In this document: piece after piece, positions 26,879 to 34,792 of the stretch
Layout: each line of letters opens with the position of its first letter
Numbering within the stretch: the stretch's first letter is position 1
NCBI RefSeq assembly: GCF_035969385.1
Contig: NZ_JAYKKJ010000001.1
Span: 124,001-188,000, forward strand
Source of the DNA: SELP01 sp035969385
GTDB taxonomy: Bacteria > Pseudomonadota > Alphaproteobacteria > Rhodobacterales > Rhodobacteraceae
DNA: 64,000 bases
Reading direction: 5' to 3'
Notes under the pieces: model-generated
Database searches by the model: none
What the model was told of the DNA's origin: nothing
Seen by the model: only the letters and a program-made list of their open reading frames with translations
Translations under genes and position numbers: made by a program

Positions 26879-27718
26879 ATGGCACTCAAGTCGTATAAGC
26901 CGACGACGCCTGGCCAGCGTGGGCTGGTGCTGATCGACCGTTCGGAGCTTTGGAAAGGTCGTCCGGTCAAGTCCCTCACCGAGGGTCTGACCAAAAAGGG
27001 CGGTCGGAACAACACCGGACGGATCACGGCACGTCGTCGTGGTGGTGGCGCAAAGCGTCTCTATCGCATCGTGGACTTCAAGCGGAACAAGTTCGACATC
27101 TCCGCGACCGTCGTTCGCATCGAATATGACCCGAACCGGACCGCCTTCATCGCCCTCGTCCAGTACGAAGACGGCGAACAGGCCTACATCCTTGCCCCGC
27201 AGCGTCTGGCTGTTGGTGACAAGGTCATCGCTTCGGCCAAGGCTGACATCAAGCCGGGCAACGCGATGCCCTTCTCGGGGATGCCGATCGGGACGATCGT
27301 TCACAACATCGAAATGAAGCCCGGCAAAGGCGGCCAGATCGCCCGCGCTGCAGGCACCTACGCCCAGTTCGTTGGTCGTGACGGGGGCTATGCCCAGATC
27401 CGTCTGTCCTCGGGCGAACTGCGTCTGGTGCGTCAGGAATGCATGGCCACCGTCGGTGCCGTGTCCAACCCCGACAACTCGAACCAGAACCTCGGCAAGG
27501 CCGGTCGCGTCCGTCACTACGGCAAGCGTCCGTCGGTCCGCGGTGTCGCGATGAACCCGATCGACCACCCGCACGGTGGTGGTGAAGGCCGCACCTCGGG
27601 TGGCCGGACCCCGGTTACCCCCTGGGGCAAGGACACGAAGGGTCGTCGGACCCGCAACAAGAACAAGGCGTCGCAGAAGCTCATCCTTCGCTCGCGTCAC
27701 GCCAAGAAAGGGCGCTAA
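26879..27718 (+). CDS. rplB: 50S ribosomal protein L2
   Basis: A 279-residue L2, required for subunit joining and peptidyl transfer. ALKSYKPTTPGQRGLV begins it, and the functionally critical segment VRGVAMNPIDHPHGGGEGR is intact, including the conserved histidine of the HPHGGG loop. It starts a new segment of the S10 cluster after the DUF2200 interruption and is 3 bases from rpsS. Confidence 0.98.
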   Translation: MALKSYKPTTPGQRGLVLIDRSELWKGRPVKSLTEGLTKKGGRNNTGRITARRRGGGAKRLYRIVDFKRNKFDISATVVRIEYDPNRTAFIALVQYEDGEQAYILAPQRLAVGDKVIASAKADIKPGNAMPFSGMPIGTIVHNIEMKPGKGGQIARAAGTYAQFVGRDGGYAQIRLSSGELRLVRQECMATVGAVSNPDNSNQNLGKAGRVRHYGKRPSVRGVAMNPIDHPHGGGEGRTSGGRTPVTPWGKDTKGRRTRNKNKASQKLILRSRHAKKGR

Positions 27719-27721
27719 CAC

Positions 27722-28000
27722 ATGGCACGCTCTGTTTGGAAAGGTCCGTTCGTTGACGCTTACGTGCTTAAGAAAGCCGAAGCTGTTCGCGAGTCGGGCA
27801 AGAACGAAGTCATCAAGATCTGGTCCCGCCGGTCGACGATCCTGCCCCAATTCGTGGGTCTGACGTTCGCCGTCTACAACGGCCAGAAGCACATTCCGGT
27901 CAACGTGACCGAGGACATGATCGGCCAGAAGTTCGGTGAATATTCGCCGACCCGTACCTACTACGGGCATGCTGCCGACAAAAAAGCGAAGCGGAAGTAA
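27722..28000 (+). CDS. rpsS: 30S ribosomal protein S19
   Basis: A 92-residue S19 of the 30S head. RSVWKGPFVDAYVLKK, KIWSRRSTILPQFVGLTF and YNGQKHIPV are characteristic. It lies 3 bases after rplB and 3 bases before rplV. Confidence 0.98.
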   Translation: MARSVWKGPFVDAYVLKKAEAVRESGKNEVIKIWSRRSTILPQFVGLTFAVYNGQKHIPVNVTEDMIGQKFGEYSPTRTYYGHAADKKAKRK

Positions 28001-28003
28001 GTC

Positions 28004-28384
28004 ATGGGCAAGGCACAGAACCCCCGCCGCGTGGCCGACAACGAAGCAATGGCAAAACTGCGCATGCTTCGCACCAGCCCGCAGAAACTGAACCTCGTCG
28101 CCGGCATGATCCGTGGCAAGAAGGTGGAAAAGGCCCTGGCCGATCTGACCTTCTCGAAAAAGCGGATCGCGCAGGACGTGAAGAAATGCCTTCAGTCCGC
28201 CATCGCCAACGCCGAGAACAACCACAACCTGGATGTCGATGAACTGGTCGTCGCCGAGGCTTATGTCGGCAAGAACCTGACCATGAAGCGCGGTCGCCCG
28301 CGGGCGCGTGGCCGGTTCGGCAAGATCATCAAGCCGTTTTCGGAACTGACCATCAAGGTGCGTCAAGTCGAGGAGCAAGCCTAA
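28004..28384 (+). CDS. rplV: 50S ribosomal protein L22
   Basis: A 126-residue L22 whose extended hairpin lines the exit tunnel. LRTSPQKLNLVAGMIRGKKV and the hairpin MKRGRPRARGRFGKI are intact. Its last base is shared with the rpsC ATG (TAATG). Confidence 0.97.
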   Translation: MGKAQNPRRVADNEAMAKLRMLRTSPQKLNLVAGMIRGKKVEKALADLTFSKKRIAQDVKKCLQSAIANAENNHNLDVDELVVAEAYVGKNLTMKRGRPRARGRFGKIIKPFSELTIKVRQVEEQA

Positions 28385-29091
28385 TGGGTAACAAAGTCAA
28401 TCCCGTCGGGATGCGCCTCCAGGTCAACCGCACCTGGGACAGCCGCTGGTACGCCGACACCAAGGACTATGGCAACCTTCTGCTCGAAGACCTCAAGATC
28501 AAGGAATTCGTGAAGAAAGAGTGCAAGCAGGCCGGCGTCAGCCGCGTCATCATCGAGCGTCCGCACAAGAAGTGCCGTGTGACCATTCACACTGCACGTC
28601 CGGGCGTGATCATCGGTAAAAAAGGCGCCGATATCGAAACGCTCCGCAAGAAGCTTGCGAACCTGACCTCGAGCGAACTGCACCTCAACATCGTTGAAGT
28701 GCGCAAGCCCGAACTGGACGCTGCCCTTGTGGGTGAATCCATCGCGCAGCAGCTTGAACGCCGCGTGTCCTTCCGCCGCGCCATGAAGCGCGCCGTGCAA
28801 AACGCCATGCGTATGGGTGCCCTTGGCATCCGCGTGAACGTTGCCGGCCGTCTTGGCGGTGCGGAAATCGCACGGACTGAATGGTATCGCGAAGGCCGCG
28901 TGCCGCTGCACACCCTGCGTGCCGACATCGACTATGCTCTCTCCGAAGCAATGACCCCCTATGGTATCATCGGGATCAAGGTCTGGATCTTCAAAGGCGA
29001 GATCATGGAACATGACCCGAGCGCGCGTGACCGCAAAGCTGCCGAACTGCAGGATGGCCCCGCGCCCCGCGGTGCCGGTGGCCGTCGCTAA
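28384..29091 (+). CDS. rpsC: 30S ribosomal protein S3
   Basis: A 235-residue S3 with an N-terminal KH domain (PGVIIGKKGADIETLRKKL) and a C-terminal domain ending in a Pro/Arg/Gly tail. With S4 and S5 it forms the mRNA entry helicase site. It is coupled to rplV by a one-base overlap and is followed by rplP after 12 bases. Confidence 0.98.
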   Translation: MGNKVNPVGMRLQVNRTWDSRWYADTKDYGNLLLEDLKIKEFVKKECKQAGVSRVIIERPHKKCRVTIHTARPGVIIGKKGADIETLRKKLANLTSSELHLNIVEVRKPELDAALVGESIAQQLERRVSFRRAMKRAVQNAMRMGALGIRVNVAGRLGGAEIARTEWYREGRVPLHTLRADIDYALSEAMTPYGIIGIKVWIFKGEIMEHDPSARDRKAAELQDGPAPRGAGGRR

Positions 29092-29103
29092 GGAGTAGAA
29101 CAG

Positions 29104-29517
29104 ATGCTGCAACCGAAGCGCACGAAATTCCGCAAGATGCACAAGGGCCGGATCAAGGGTCAGGCGAAGGGCGGGTCTGACCTGAACTTCGGCACCTACG
29201 GTCTGAAAGCCACCGAGCCGGAGCGCGTCACCGCGCGCCAGATCGAGGCTGCCCGTCGTGCCCTGACCCGTCACATGAAGCGTCAGGGCCGGGTCTGGAT
29301 CCGCATCTTCCCGGACACCCCCGTCACCGCCAAGCCCATCGAAGTTCGTATGGGTAAGGGTAAGGGCTCTGTTGACCGGTGGACCTGCAAGGTCAAGCCG
29401 GGCCGCGTGATGTTCGAAATCGACGGCGTGAACGAAGAAATCGCCCGCGAAGCCCTGCGCCTCGCCGCGATGAAACTTCCGGTCAAGACCCGCACCGTCG
29501 TTCGGGAAGACTGGTAA
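29104..29517 (+). CDS. rplP: 50S ribosomal protein L16
   Basis: A 137-residue L16 that contacts the A-site tRNA elbow. MLQPKRTKFRKMHKGR, KATEPERVTARQIEAARRAL and KGSVDRWTCKVKPGRVMFE are diagnostic. It normally precedes rpmC directly; here a terminator and about 1.7 kb of unrelated DNA follow. Confidence 0.98.
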   Translation: MLQPKRTKFRKMHKGRIKGQAKGGSDLNFGTYGLKATEPERVTARQIEAARRALTRHMKRQGRVWIRIFPDTPVTAKPIEVRMGKGKGSVDRWTCKVKPGRVMFEIDGVNEEIAREALRLAAMKLPVKTRTVVREDW

Positions 29518-29601
29518 CTGGTCAAATCCATTGGATTTGAGCCAGCGGGGGAAAGCGATTGACCCAGTCAATTGCGGCCCCGCCCGGATCGAAACGAAAA
29601 G

Positions 29602-29630
29602 ACCCCCGCCGAGAGATCGGCGGGGGTTTT
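29602..29630 (+). terminator. Intrinsic terminator after rplP
   Basis: ACCCCCGCC (29602-29610) and GGCGGGGGT (29619-29627) with an 8-base loop and a TTTT tail. It ends the rplB-rplP transcript. Confidence 0.9.
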
Positions 29631-29711
29631 GCCATTTTGCCACAACGCGACGAAGCCATGTGTCTCCGATCCGCTCGCTATTCGCCGAAGTCAAACGCTG
29701 TCGGAAATGAG

Positions 29712-30029
29712 CTAGTTGTCAAAGCCTGCTAGCCTCAGCTGCCTAGCAGCGCTCCAGCCTTTAGGCGGGCTTTCGTTCTCTGACTGCCAGTTGGCACCGT
29801 CGTCGGTGATCCACTTTCGCCGCAGCTCCACGAAACGATCAATCGAATGAGATTCGACATAGTGGTAGCCAGCCTGACAGCGACAACACGGGCAAATCTC
29901 GAACGTCGTGAGGCCATTTTGGTCAAATGCTTCAAACGCCGGATATCCGCAAACTGGGCACATTTTGATATCATCATTCTTGGGCAAGAAATAATTCCGG
30001 TTGATCGAAACCCTTGAATTGCCTGTCAT
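29712..30029 (-). CDS. Small zinc-ribbon (CPVCGY / CPCC) protein of unknown function
   Basis: A 105-residue protein on the strand opposite to the ribosomal genes. MCPVCGYPAF and, 16 residues on, EICPCCRCQAGY give two CxxC knuckles of a zinc ribbon, followed by ELRRKWITDDGANW. The arrangement CPVCGY...FEICPCC...RxKWI..GAxW is a pattern I know from widespread small hypothetical proteins, related to the cysteine-rich CPCC type. No function is established to my knowledge. The gene is clearly poorer in GC than its neighbours, which points to horizontal gain. An internal start at the Met before CPVCGY is possible. Confidence 0.6.
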   Translation of the reverse strand: MTGNSRVSINRNYFLPKNDDIKMCPVCGYPAFEAFDQNGLTTFEICPCCRCQAGYHYVESHSIDRFVELRRKWITDDGANWQSENESPPKGWSAARQLRLAGFDN

Positions 30030-30110
30030 GGAATAATGAAACGCTTCCTTCTTTCGACTGTGTCAGGGCCTCGCGTGAAGCGTCCTCAAGAGTGGTATGT
30101 CCATGAAACA

Positions 30111-30215
30111 AGTCGTTAGTCGTTAGTCGTTAGTCGTTAGTCGTTAGTCGTTAGTCGTTAGTCGTTAGTCGTTAGTCGTTAGTTGGTAGTTGGTAGTTGG
30201 TAGTTGGTAGTTGGT
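30111..30215. repeat. Heptamer tandem array: 10 x AGTCGTT then 5 x AGTTGGT
   Basis: Counted by hand: ten perfect copies of AGTCGTT (30111-30180) are followed without a break by five perfect copies of AGTTGGT (30181-30215), then a partial AGTTT. The two units differ at two positions (C4 to T, T6 to G). The 7-base period is not a multiple of three, so coding use is unlikely. Array length is likely to vary by slippage. Confidence 0.97.
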
Positions 30216-30298
30216 AGTTTGACCACGAATTGGGCTTATGAAAAGGGATGAATGCGCGAAGAGATCCCTTGAACCCGCCGGGACGCCTGCGGCCCGGC

Positions 30299-30329
30299 AC
30301 ACGCCCGCCCGCCCCCAAGGCGGGCGTGT
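30299..30329 (-). terminator. Strong hairpin downstream of the oxygenase gene
   Basis: ACACGCCCGCC (30299-30309) and GGCGGGCGTGT (30319-30329) form a perfect 11-bp stem. It lies about 90 bases beyond the stop of the minus-strand oxygenase gene. There is no T-run on either side, so its role is uncertain. Confidence 0.4.
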
Positions 30330-30417
30330 TCCACGCCCACCCGGTCGGGCACGTGCCTGATGGGTCAATCGAAAGATGTGCCGTTGGGGTCCGGGCGAGG
30401 GGGCAGGACGCCTCCCC

Positions 30418-31038
30418 TCACTCCCACCGGTAGTTGAAGCTCACTGAAATCCGGTCGTCCTCGGCCATGTTCATCGGCACCTCGTGCCGCAGCCAGCTTT
30501 CCCACAGCAGCACCTCGCCCACCTTGGGCGCGGCGTAGACGAAGGTCTGCAGCTCTTCCCGCGCGCCCTTCTTGCGGGTCGGGGCGGCCATCATCCGGGC
30601 CGAGCGCGGGTCTTCCAGCTTCAGCGCGCTGGCCCCGTCGGGCATCTGCACATAGGTGGTGCCGGAAATCACCGAATGGGGGTGGATGTGCGACGAATGC
30701 ATTCCGCCTTCCGGCAGGATGTTGATCCACAGGTCCTCCAGCACCAGCGCCCGTCCGTCCAGATCGAACTCCAGATCCTCGGCAAAGGCCGCGACATGCT
30801 GGTCCAGCGCATCGGCGATCTGCTTGAACACCGGAAACCGCCACGGCAGGTCGGTCAGCGAGGCGTAAGAGGTGTATCCGGGGTATCCCTTCTCCTCGCA
30901 CCATTCCTGCCCGGCCTCGTCATCCTCCGCGATGGAATAGCAGGAGGCGACCAGTTCGTCATTGTCCACGGGGGTGCCGAACTCGGACAGTTCGGCACGG
31001 TAAAGGCGGGTCACGAAGAGGGATTTGATATCAGCCAT
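30418..31038 (-). CDS. Putative 2OG-Fe(II) oxygenase, TIGR02466 type
   Basis: A 206-residue protein with the jelly-roll features of the TIGR02466 oxygenase family: DLWINILPEGGMHSSHIHPH (iron ligand histidines), SGTTYVQMPDG, and later GEVLLWESWLRHEVPMN with the distal histidine and RISVSFNYRW with the 2-oxoglutarate-binding arginine region. The substrate is unknown. ATG 31038 gives the normal family N-terminus MADIKSLFVTRLYRAEL; a start at 31134 would add 32 atypical residues. It is oriented against the ribosomal genes and lies just before the rpmC promoter. Confidence 0.82.
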   Translation of the reverse strand: MADIKSLFVTRLYRAELSEFGTPVDNDELVASCYSIAEDDEAGQEWCEEKGYPGYTSYASLTDLPWRFPVFKQIADALDQHVAAFAEDLEFDLDGRALVLEDLWINILPEGGMHSSHIHPHSVISGTTYVQMPDGASALKLEDPRSARMMAAPTRKKGAREELQTFVYAAPKVGEVLLWESWLRHEVPMNMAEDDRISVSFNYRWE

Positions 31039-31161
31039 AGGCCCGTCATAGCGCAGGGCGTTTTCCGGCGCGAGAGGCTTTTGTTTATTGGCCTTCGCCC
31101 CGCGAACCGCTACATCTGGGGCAGGGACAGACACCCCGGCAAGAAACCGGGAAAACAGTCC

Positions 31162-31190
31162 TTGCCAACCCCCCGGAACCCCCCTATACG
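31162..31190 (+). promoter_or_regulatory. Promoter for the rpmC-rpmD (spc) segment
   Basis: TTGCCA (31162-31167), 17 bases of C-rich spacer, TATACG (31185-31190). It is about 80 bases before rpmC and resembles the str promoter. It restarts transcription after the rplP-rpmC interruption. Confidence 0.7.
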
Positions 31191-31273
31191 GCCCACTTCT
31201 ACACCCACTCCACCGGAGAATCGGGTCACGTCCCTATGGGCGGCTCGCCGGTGATGTTGAAAGGAAAAAGGCG

Positions 31274-31480
31274 ATGAACGCCAATGAACTGCGCGACAAG
31301 ACCCCGGACCAGCTCCGGGAAGAGCTTGTCAACCTGAAGAAGGAAGCCTTCAACCTGCGCTTCCAGCAGGCCACCGGCCAGCTTGAGAACACCGCACGCA
31401 TGCGCACCGTCAAGCGGTCCGTTGCCCGTGTGAACACCATCCTGAACGAAAAAGCGGCCGCTGCCGCGTCGGAGGCCTAA
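31274..31480 (+). CDS. rpmC: 50S ribosomal protein L29
   Basis: A 68-residue two-helix protein of the exit-tunnel rim: ELRDKTPDQLREELVNLKKE and TARMRTVKRSVARVNTILNE. An AAGGAAAAAGG ribosome site precedes it. It opens the spc segment and is 3 bases from rpsQ. Confidence 0.96.
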   Translation: MNANELRDKTPDQLREELVNLKKEAFNLRFQQATGQLENTARMRTVKRSVARVNTILNEKAAAAASEA

Positions 31481-31483
31481 TCC

Positions 31484-31714
31484 ATGCCCAAGCGTATTCT
31501 TCAGGGTGTCGTGACCTCGAACCAGAACGCCCAGACCGTCACCGTTCAGGTCGAACGTCGTTTCAAGCACCCGCTGCTGCAAAAGACCGTCCGTAAGTCC
31601 AAGAAGTACCGGGCCCACGACGAAAACAACCAATTCAACGTCGGCGATACCGTCCGTATTCAGGAATGTGCGCCGAAGTCGAAGACCAAACGCTGGGAGG
31701 TCATCGCCTCCTAA
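31484..31714 (+). CDS. rpsQ: 30S ribosomal protein S17
   Basis: A 76-residue OB-fold protein, an early 16S rRNA binder. MPKRILQGVVTSNQNAQTVT and VGDTVRIQECAPKSKTKRW are diagnostic. It is followed by a 79-base gap before rplN. Confidence 0.97.
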   Translation: MPKRILQGVVTSNQNAQTVTVQVERRFKHPLLQKTVRKSKKYRAHDENNQFNVGDTVRIQECAPKSKTKRWEVIAS

Positions 31715-31793
31715 GGGCGGGGACACTCCAGTTAATCGAAACCCTGGGGACTAGGGCAAACTGCAAGCCCCCCCAAAGGTCGGGAGAAACCAA

Positions 31794-32162
31794 ATGATCC
31801 AGATGCAGACCAATCTGGATGTTGCTGATAACTCTGGCGCTCGCCGGGTTCAGTGCATCAAGGTTCTGGGTGGTTCGCACCGTCGCTATGCGTCGGTCGG
31901 CGACATCATTGTCGTTTCCGTCAAGGAAGCCATCCCGCGTGGTCGCGTGAAAAAAGGTGACGTCCGCAAGGCCGTCGTCGTGCGCACCGCCAAAGAAGTT
32001 CGCCGTGAAGACGGCACCGCAATCCGCTTTGACCGTAACGCCGCCGTGATCCTGAACAACGCAGGTGAACCGGTCGGCACCCGTATCTTCGGGCCGGTCG
32101 TGCGCGAACTGCGTGCCAAGAACTTCATGAAGATCATCTCGCTCGCTCCGGAGGTGCTCTAA
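31794..32162 (+). CDS. rplN: 50S ribosomal protein L14
   Basis: A 122-residue L14 of the subunit interface. MIQMQTNLDVADNSGARRVQ and RGRVKKGDVRKAVVVRT are typical. Its stop overlaps the rplX start (TAATG). A CGGGAGAAACC ribosome site precedes it. Confidence 0.98.
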   Translation: MIQMQTNLDVADNSGARRVQCIKVLGGSHRRYASVGDIIVVSVKEAIPRGRVKKGDVRKAVVVRTAKEVRREDGTAIRFDRNAAVILNNAGEPVGTRIFGPVVRELRAKNFMKIISLAPEVL

Positions 32163-32467
32163 TGGCCGCCAAGCTGAAAAAAGGTGACAAGGTCGTCGTT
32201 CTTGCCGGTAAGGACAAGGGCAAGACCGGTGAAATCTCGTCCGTCGATCCGAAGGCCGGCAAGGCCGTCGTCGAAGGCGTGAACATCGCCATCCGTCACG
32301 TCAAGCAAAGCCAGACCAGCCAGGGTGGCCGCACGCCGAAGGCGATGCCGATCGACCTGTCGAACCTGGCCATCGTCGATGCCAATGGCAAGGCGACCCG
32401 CGTTGGCTTCCGCATGGAAGGCGACAAGAAGGTTCGTTTCGCCAAGACCACGGGAGACGTGATCTGA
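32162..32467 (+). CDS. rplX: 50S ribosomal protein L24
   Basis: A 101-residue KOW-domain assembly initiator protein: LKKGDKVVVLAGKDKGKTGE. It overlaps rplN by one base at its start and rplE at its end (TGATG). Confidence 0.97.
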   Translation: MAAKLKKGDKVVVLAGKDKGKTGEISSVDPKAGKAVVEGVNIAIRHVKQSQTSQGGRTPKAMPIDLSNLAIVDANGKATRVGFRMEGDKKVRFAKTTGDVI

Positions 32468-33030
32468 TGCTCGATACCGCGAACTACACCCCGCGTCTGA
32501 AGGCCCAGTACGCTGCGTCGATCAAGGCCGCTCTGAAAGAAGAGTTCGGCTACAAGAACGACATGCAGATCCCGCGCCTGGATAAGATCGTGCTCAACAT
32601 CGGCTGTGGTGCCGAAGCTGTGCGCGACTCCAAGAAAGCCAAGTCGGCTGTCGACGATCTGACCACCATCGCCGGTCAGCGCGCTGTCACCACCAAGGCC
32701 AAGAAGTCGATCGCCGGCTTCCGCGTCCGTGAAGACATGCCGCTCGGCGCCAAGGTCACTCTGCGCGGCGACCGGATGTATGAATTCCTCGATCGTCTGA
32801 TCACCGTGGCGATGCCCCGTATCCGCGACTTCCGCGGCGTTTCGGGCACCTCCTTCGACGGCCGCGGCAACTATGCCACCGGCCTGAAGGAACACATCGT
32901 CTTCCCCGAAATCAACTTCGACAAAGTCGACGAAGTTTGGGGGATGGACATCGTCATCTGCACCACCGCGAAAACCGACGCGGAAGCCAAGGCGCTGTTG
33001 AAGCATTTCAACATGCCCTTCAACTCGTGA
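32467..33030 (+). CDS. rplE: 50S ribosomal protein L5
   Basis: A 187-residue L5 that binds 5S rRNA and touches the P-site tRNA. PRLDKIVLNIGCGAEAVRDS, KKSIAGFRVREDMPLGAKVT and PRIRDFRGVSGTSFDGRGNY are intact. The start is fixed by the TGATG overlap with rplX. Confidence 0.98.
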   Translation: MLDTANYTPRLKAQYAASIKAALKEEFGYKNDMQIPRLDKIVLNIGCGAEAVRDSKKAKSAVDDLTTIAGQRAVTTKAKKSIAGFRVREDMPLGAKVTLRGDRMYEFLDRLITVAMPRIRDFRGVSGTSFDGRGNYATGLKEHIVFPEINFDKVDEVWGMDIVICTTAKTDAEAKALLKHFNMPFNS

Positions 33031-33051
33031 CGCGCGGGAGGAGAGAGAGAA

Positions 33052-33357
33052 ATGGCTAAGAAATCCATGGTCGAACGCGAAAAGAAGCGTGAAAAGCTGG
33101 TGGCGCAATACGCCGCCAAGCGCGCCTCGCTGAAAGAAATCGCGAACGATGAAACGAAGTCGATGGAAGAGCGTTTCAAGGCGCGCCTGGCCCTGGCCAA
33201 GCTGCCCCGCAACAGCTCGCCCACCCGTCTTCACAACCGCTGCCAGCTCACGGGGCGTCCCCACGCCTACTACCGTAAGCTCAAGGTCAGCCGGATCATG
33301 CTGCGCGAGCTTGGCTCGAACGGCGAGATTCCCGGTCTGGTCAAGTCCAGCTGGTAA
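33052..33357 (+). CDS. rpsN: 30S ribosomal protein S14 (zinc-free type)
   Basis: A 101-residue S14 of the long, zinc-independent form: MAKKSMVEREKKREKLV, and NRCQLTGRPHAYYRKLKVSR, with only one cysteine, so no CxxC zinc site. A GGAGGAGAGAG ribosome site precedes it. Confidence 0.97.
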   Translation: MAKKSMVEREKKREKLVAQYAAKRASLKEIANDETKSMEERFKARLALAKLPRNSSPTRLHNRCQLTGRPHAYYRKLKVSRIMLRELGSNGEIPGLVKSSW

Positions 33358-33370
33358 GGAGGGTTGAGAA

Positions 33371-33763
33371 ATGAACGATCCTATCGGTGATATGCTGACC
33401 CGTATCCGCAACGGCCAGATGCGTGGCAAGTCGACCGTGTCGACCCCCGCGTCCAAGCTGCGTGCGTGGGTTCTGGATGTGCTGGCCGACGAAGGCTACA
33501 TCCGGGGCTATGAAAGCTCGACTGATGTCAACGGCCACCCGGCTTTTGAAATCAGCCTGAAGTACTACGAAGGCACCCCTGTCATTCGCGAACTCAAGCG
33601 GGTCTCCAAGCCCGGCCGTCGCGTCTACATGGGCGTCAAGGACATTCCGTCGGTCCGTCAGGGCCTGGGTGTGTCGATTGTCTCCACCCCCAAGGGTGTG
33701 ATGTCGGATGCGAACGCTCGCGCCAACAATGTTGGTGGCGAAGTGATTTGCACGGTCTTCTAA
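33371..33763 (+). CDS. rpsH: 30S ribosomal protein S8
   Basis: A 130-residue S8; in E. coli it represses the spc operon. NDPIGDMLTRIRNGQMRGK and the C-terminal VSTPKGVMSDANARANNVGG are present. Normal length, AAGGAGGG ribosome site. Confidence 0.98.
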   Translation: MNDPIGDMLTRIRNGQMRGKSTVSTPASKLRAWVLDVLADEGYIRGYESSTDVNGHPAFEISLKYYEGTPVIRELKRVSKPGRRVYMGVKDIPSVRQGLGVSIVSTPKGVMSDANARANNVGGEVICTVF

Positions 33764-33775
33764 GGAGGATTGGCA

Positions 33776-34309
33776 ATGTCTCGTATTGGGAAAAAGCCGG
33801 TCGAGATGCCGTCGGGTGTTTCGGCGACCATCTCCGGCCAGACCATCGAAGTGAAGGGCCCGAAAGGGACCCGCAGCTTCACCGCAACCGACGATGTGAC
33901 CCTGACCGTTGAAGAAAACGCGATCAAGGTCACCCCGCGTGGCATGTCCAAGCGGGCCCGTCAGCAGTGGGGCATGTCCCGCAGCCAGGTGGAAAACCTT
34001 GTGACCGGCGTGACCGAGGGCTTCAAGAAAGAGCTCGAGATCACCGGGGTTGGTTACCGTGCCAGCATGCAGGGCAACACGCTCAAGCTCGCTCTCGGCT
34101 ACAGCCACGACGTGGATTTCGAAATCCCCGCTGGCGTGACCGTGACCGCGCCCAAGCAGACCGAAATCGTTGTGGAAGGTATCGACCAACAGCTGGTGGG
34201 GCAGGTTGCTGCCAACATCCGCGAGTGGCGCAAGCCCGAGCCCTACAAGGGCAAGGGTATCCGCTACAAGGGCGAGTACATCTTCCGCAAGGAAGGCAAG
34301 AAGAAGTAA
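33776..34309 (+). CDS. rplF: 50S ribosomal protein L6
   Basis: A 177-residue L6 near the GTPase-associated centre. MSRIGKKPVEMPSG, VTGVTEGFKKELEITGVGYR and KPEPYKGKGIRYKGEYI are diagnostic. ATG 33776 behind AAGGAGG is chosen; 33770 is two codons upstream and less well placed. Confidence 0.97.
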   Translation: MSRIGKKPVEMPSGVSATISGQTIEVKGPKGTRSFTATDDVTLTVEENAIKVTPRGMSKRARQQWGMSRSQVENLVTGVTEGFKKELEITGVGYRASMQGNTLKLALGYSHDVDFEIPAGVTVTAPKQTEIVVEGIDQQLVGQVAANIREWRKPEPYKGKGIRYKGEYIFRKEGKKK

Positions 34310-34320
34310 GGACCAGACAG

Positions 34321-34680
34321 ATGGCAAACAGCAAACGTACCCTGTTTCTGAAGCGTCGCCTGCGCGTCCGGAACAAGCTTCGCAAGGTCAACGACGGCAA
34401 GATGCGCGTGTCGGTGCACCGTTCGAACAAGAACATCAGCGCCCAGCTGATCGACGATGTGAACGGCGTCACCCTCGCTTCTGCCTCCTCGCTCGAGAAA
34501 GATCTCGGCGTGGTCGGCAAGAACAATATCGAAGCCGCCGCCAAGGTTGGTGCCGCTCTTGCCGAGCGCGCCAAGAAGGCCGGTGTGACCGAAGCCTACT
34601 TCGATCGTGGCGGGTTCCTGTTCCACGGCAAGGTGAAGGCCCTGGCCGACGCCGCGCGTGAAGGCGGCCTGAAGATCTAA
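34321..34680 (+). CDS. rplR: 50S ribosomal protein L18
   Basis: A 119-residue 5S rRNA-binding protein: RVSVHRSNKNISAQLIDD, LASASSLEKDL and AYFDRGGFLFHGKVKALADA. It lies 11 bases after rplF. A hairpin-containing gap of 112 bases separates it from rpsE. Confidence 0.97.
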   Translation: MANSKRTLFLKRRLRVRNKLRKVNDGKMRVSVHRSNKNISAQLIDDVNGVTLASASSLEKDLGVVGKNNIEAAAKVGAALAERAKKAGVTEAYFDRGGFLFHGKVKALADAAREGGLKI

Positions 34681-34689
34681 ATGTCTTGC

Positions 34690-34709
34690 GGGGGGCGTTC
34701 GCGCCCCCC
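34690..34709 (+). promoter_or_regulatory. Hairpin between rplR and rpsE
   Basis: GGGGGGCG (34690-34697), TTCG loop, CGCCCCCC (34702-34709). A very stable stem without a T-run, inside an otherwise continuous ribosomal operon; it may stabilise the upstream mRNA end or modulate rpsE. Confidence 0.5.
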
Positions 34710-34792
34710 CGATGATCCGGGCCCGCGCCTGTCGCGTGCACCAAGGATCGAGTTGAACGGCGCGCCCGTCGCGCCATGAGAGAGGAAGCCAA

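Larger units (their letters stand above)
30030..30417. other. Non-coding stretch with repeats and a hairpin
   Basis: This 388-base stretch has no credible gene. It holds the heptamer array at 30111-30215 and a strong hairpin at 30299-30329. The remainder is unremarkable. Confidence 0.6.

Noticed and set aside
30111..30215. CRISPR array
   Set aside because: The units are contiguous heptamers without spacers, and no cas genes are present, so this is a simple tandem repeat.
29712..31038. Mobile element inserted between rplP and rpmC
   Set aside because: There is no transposase, terminal inverted repeat or target duplication that I could find; the cargo origin remains open.
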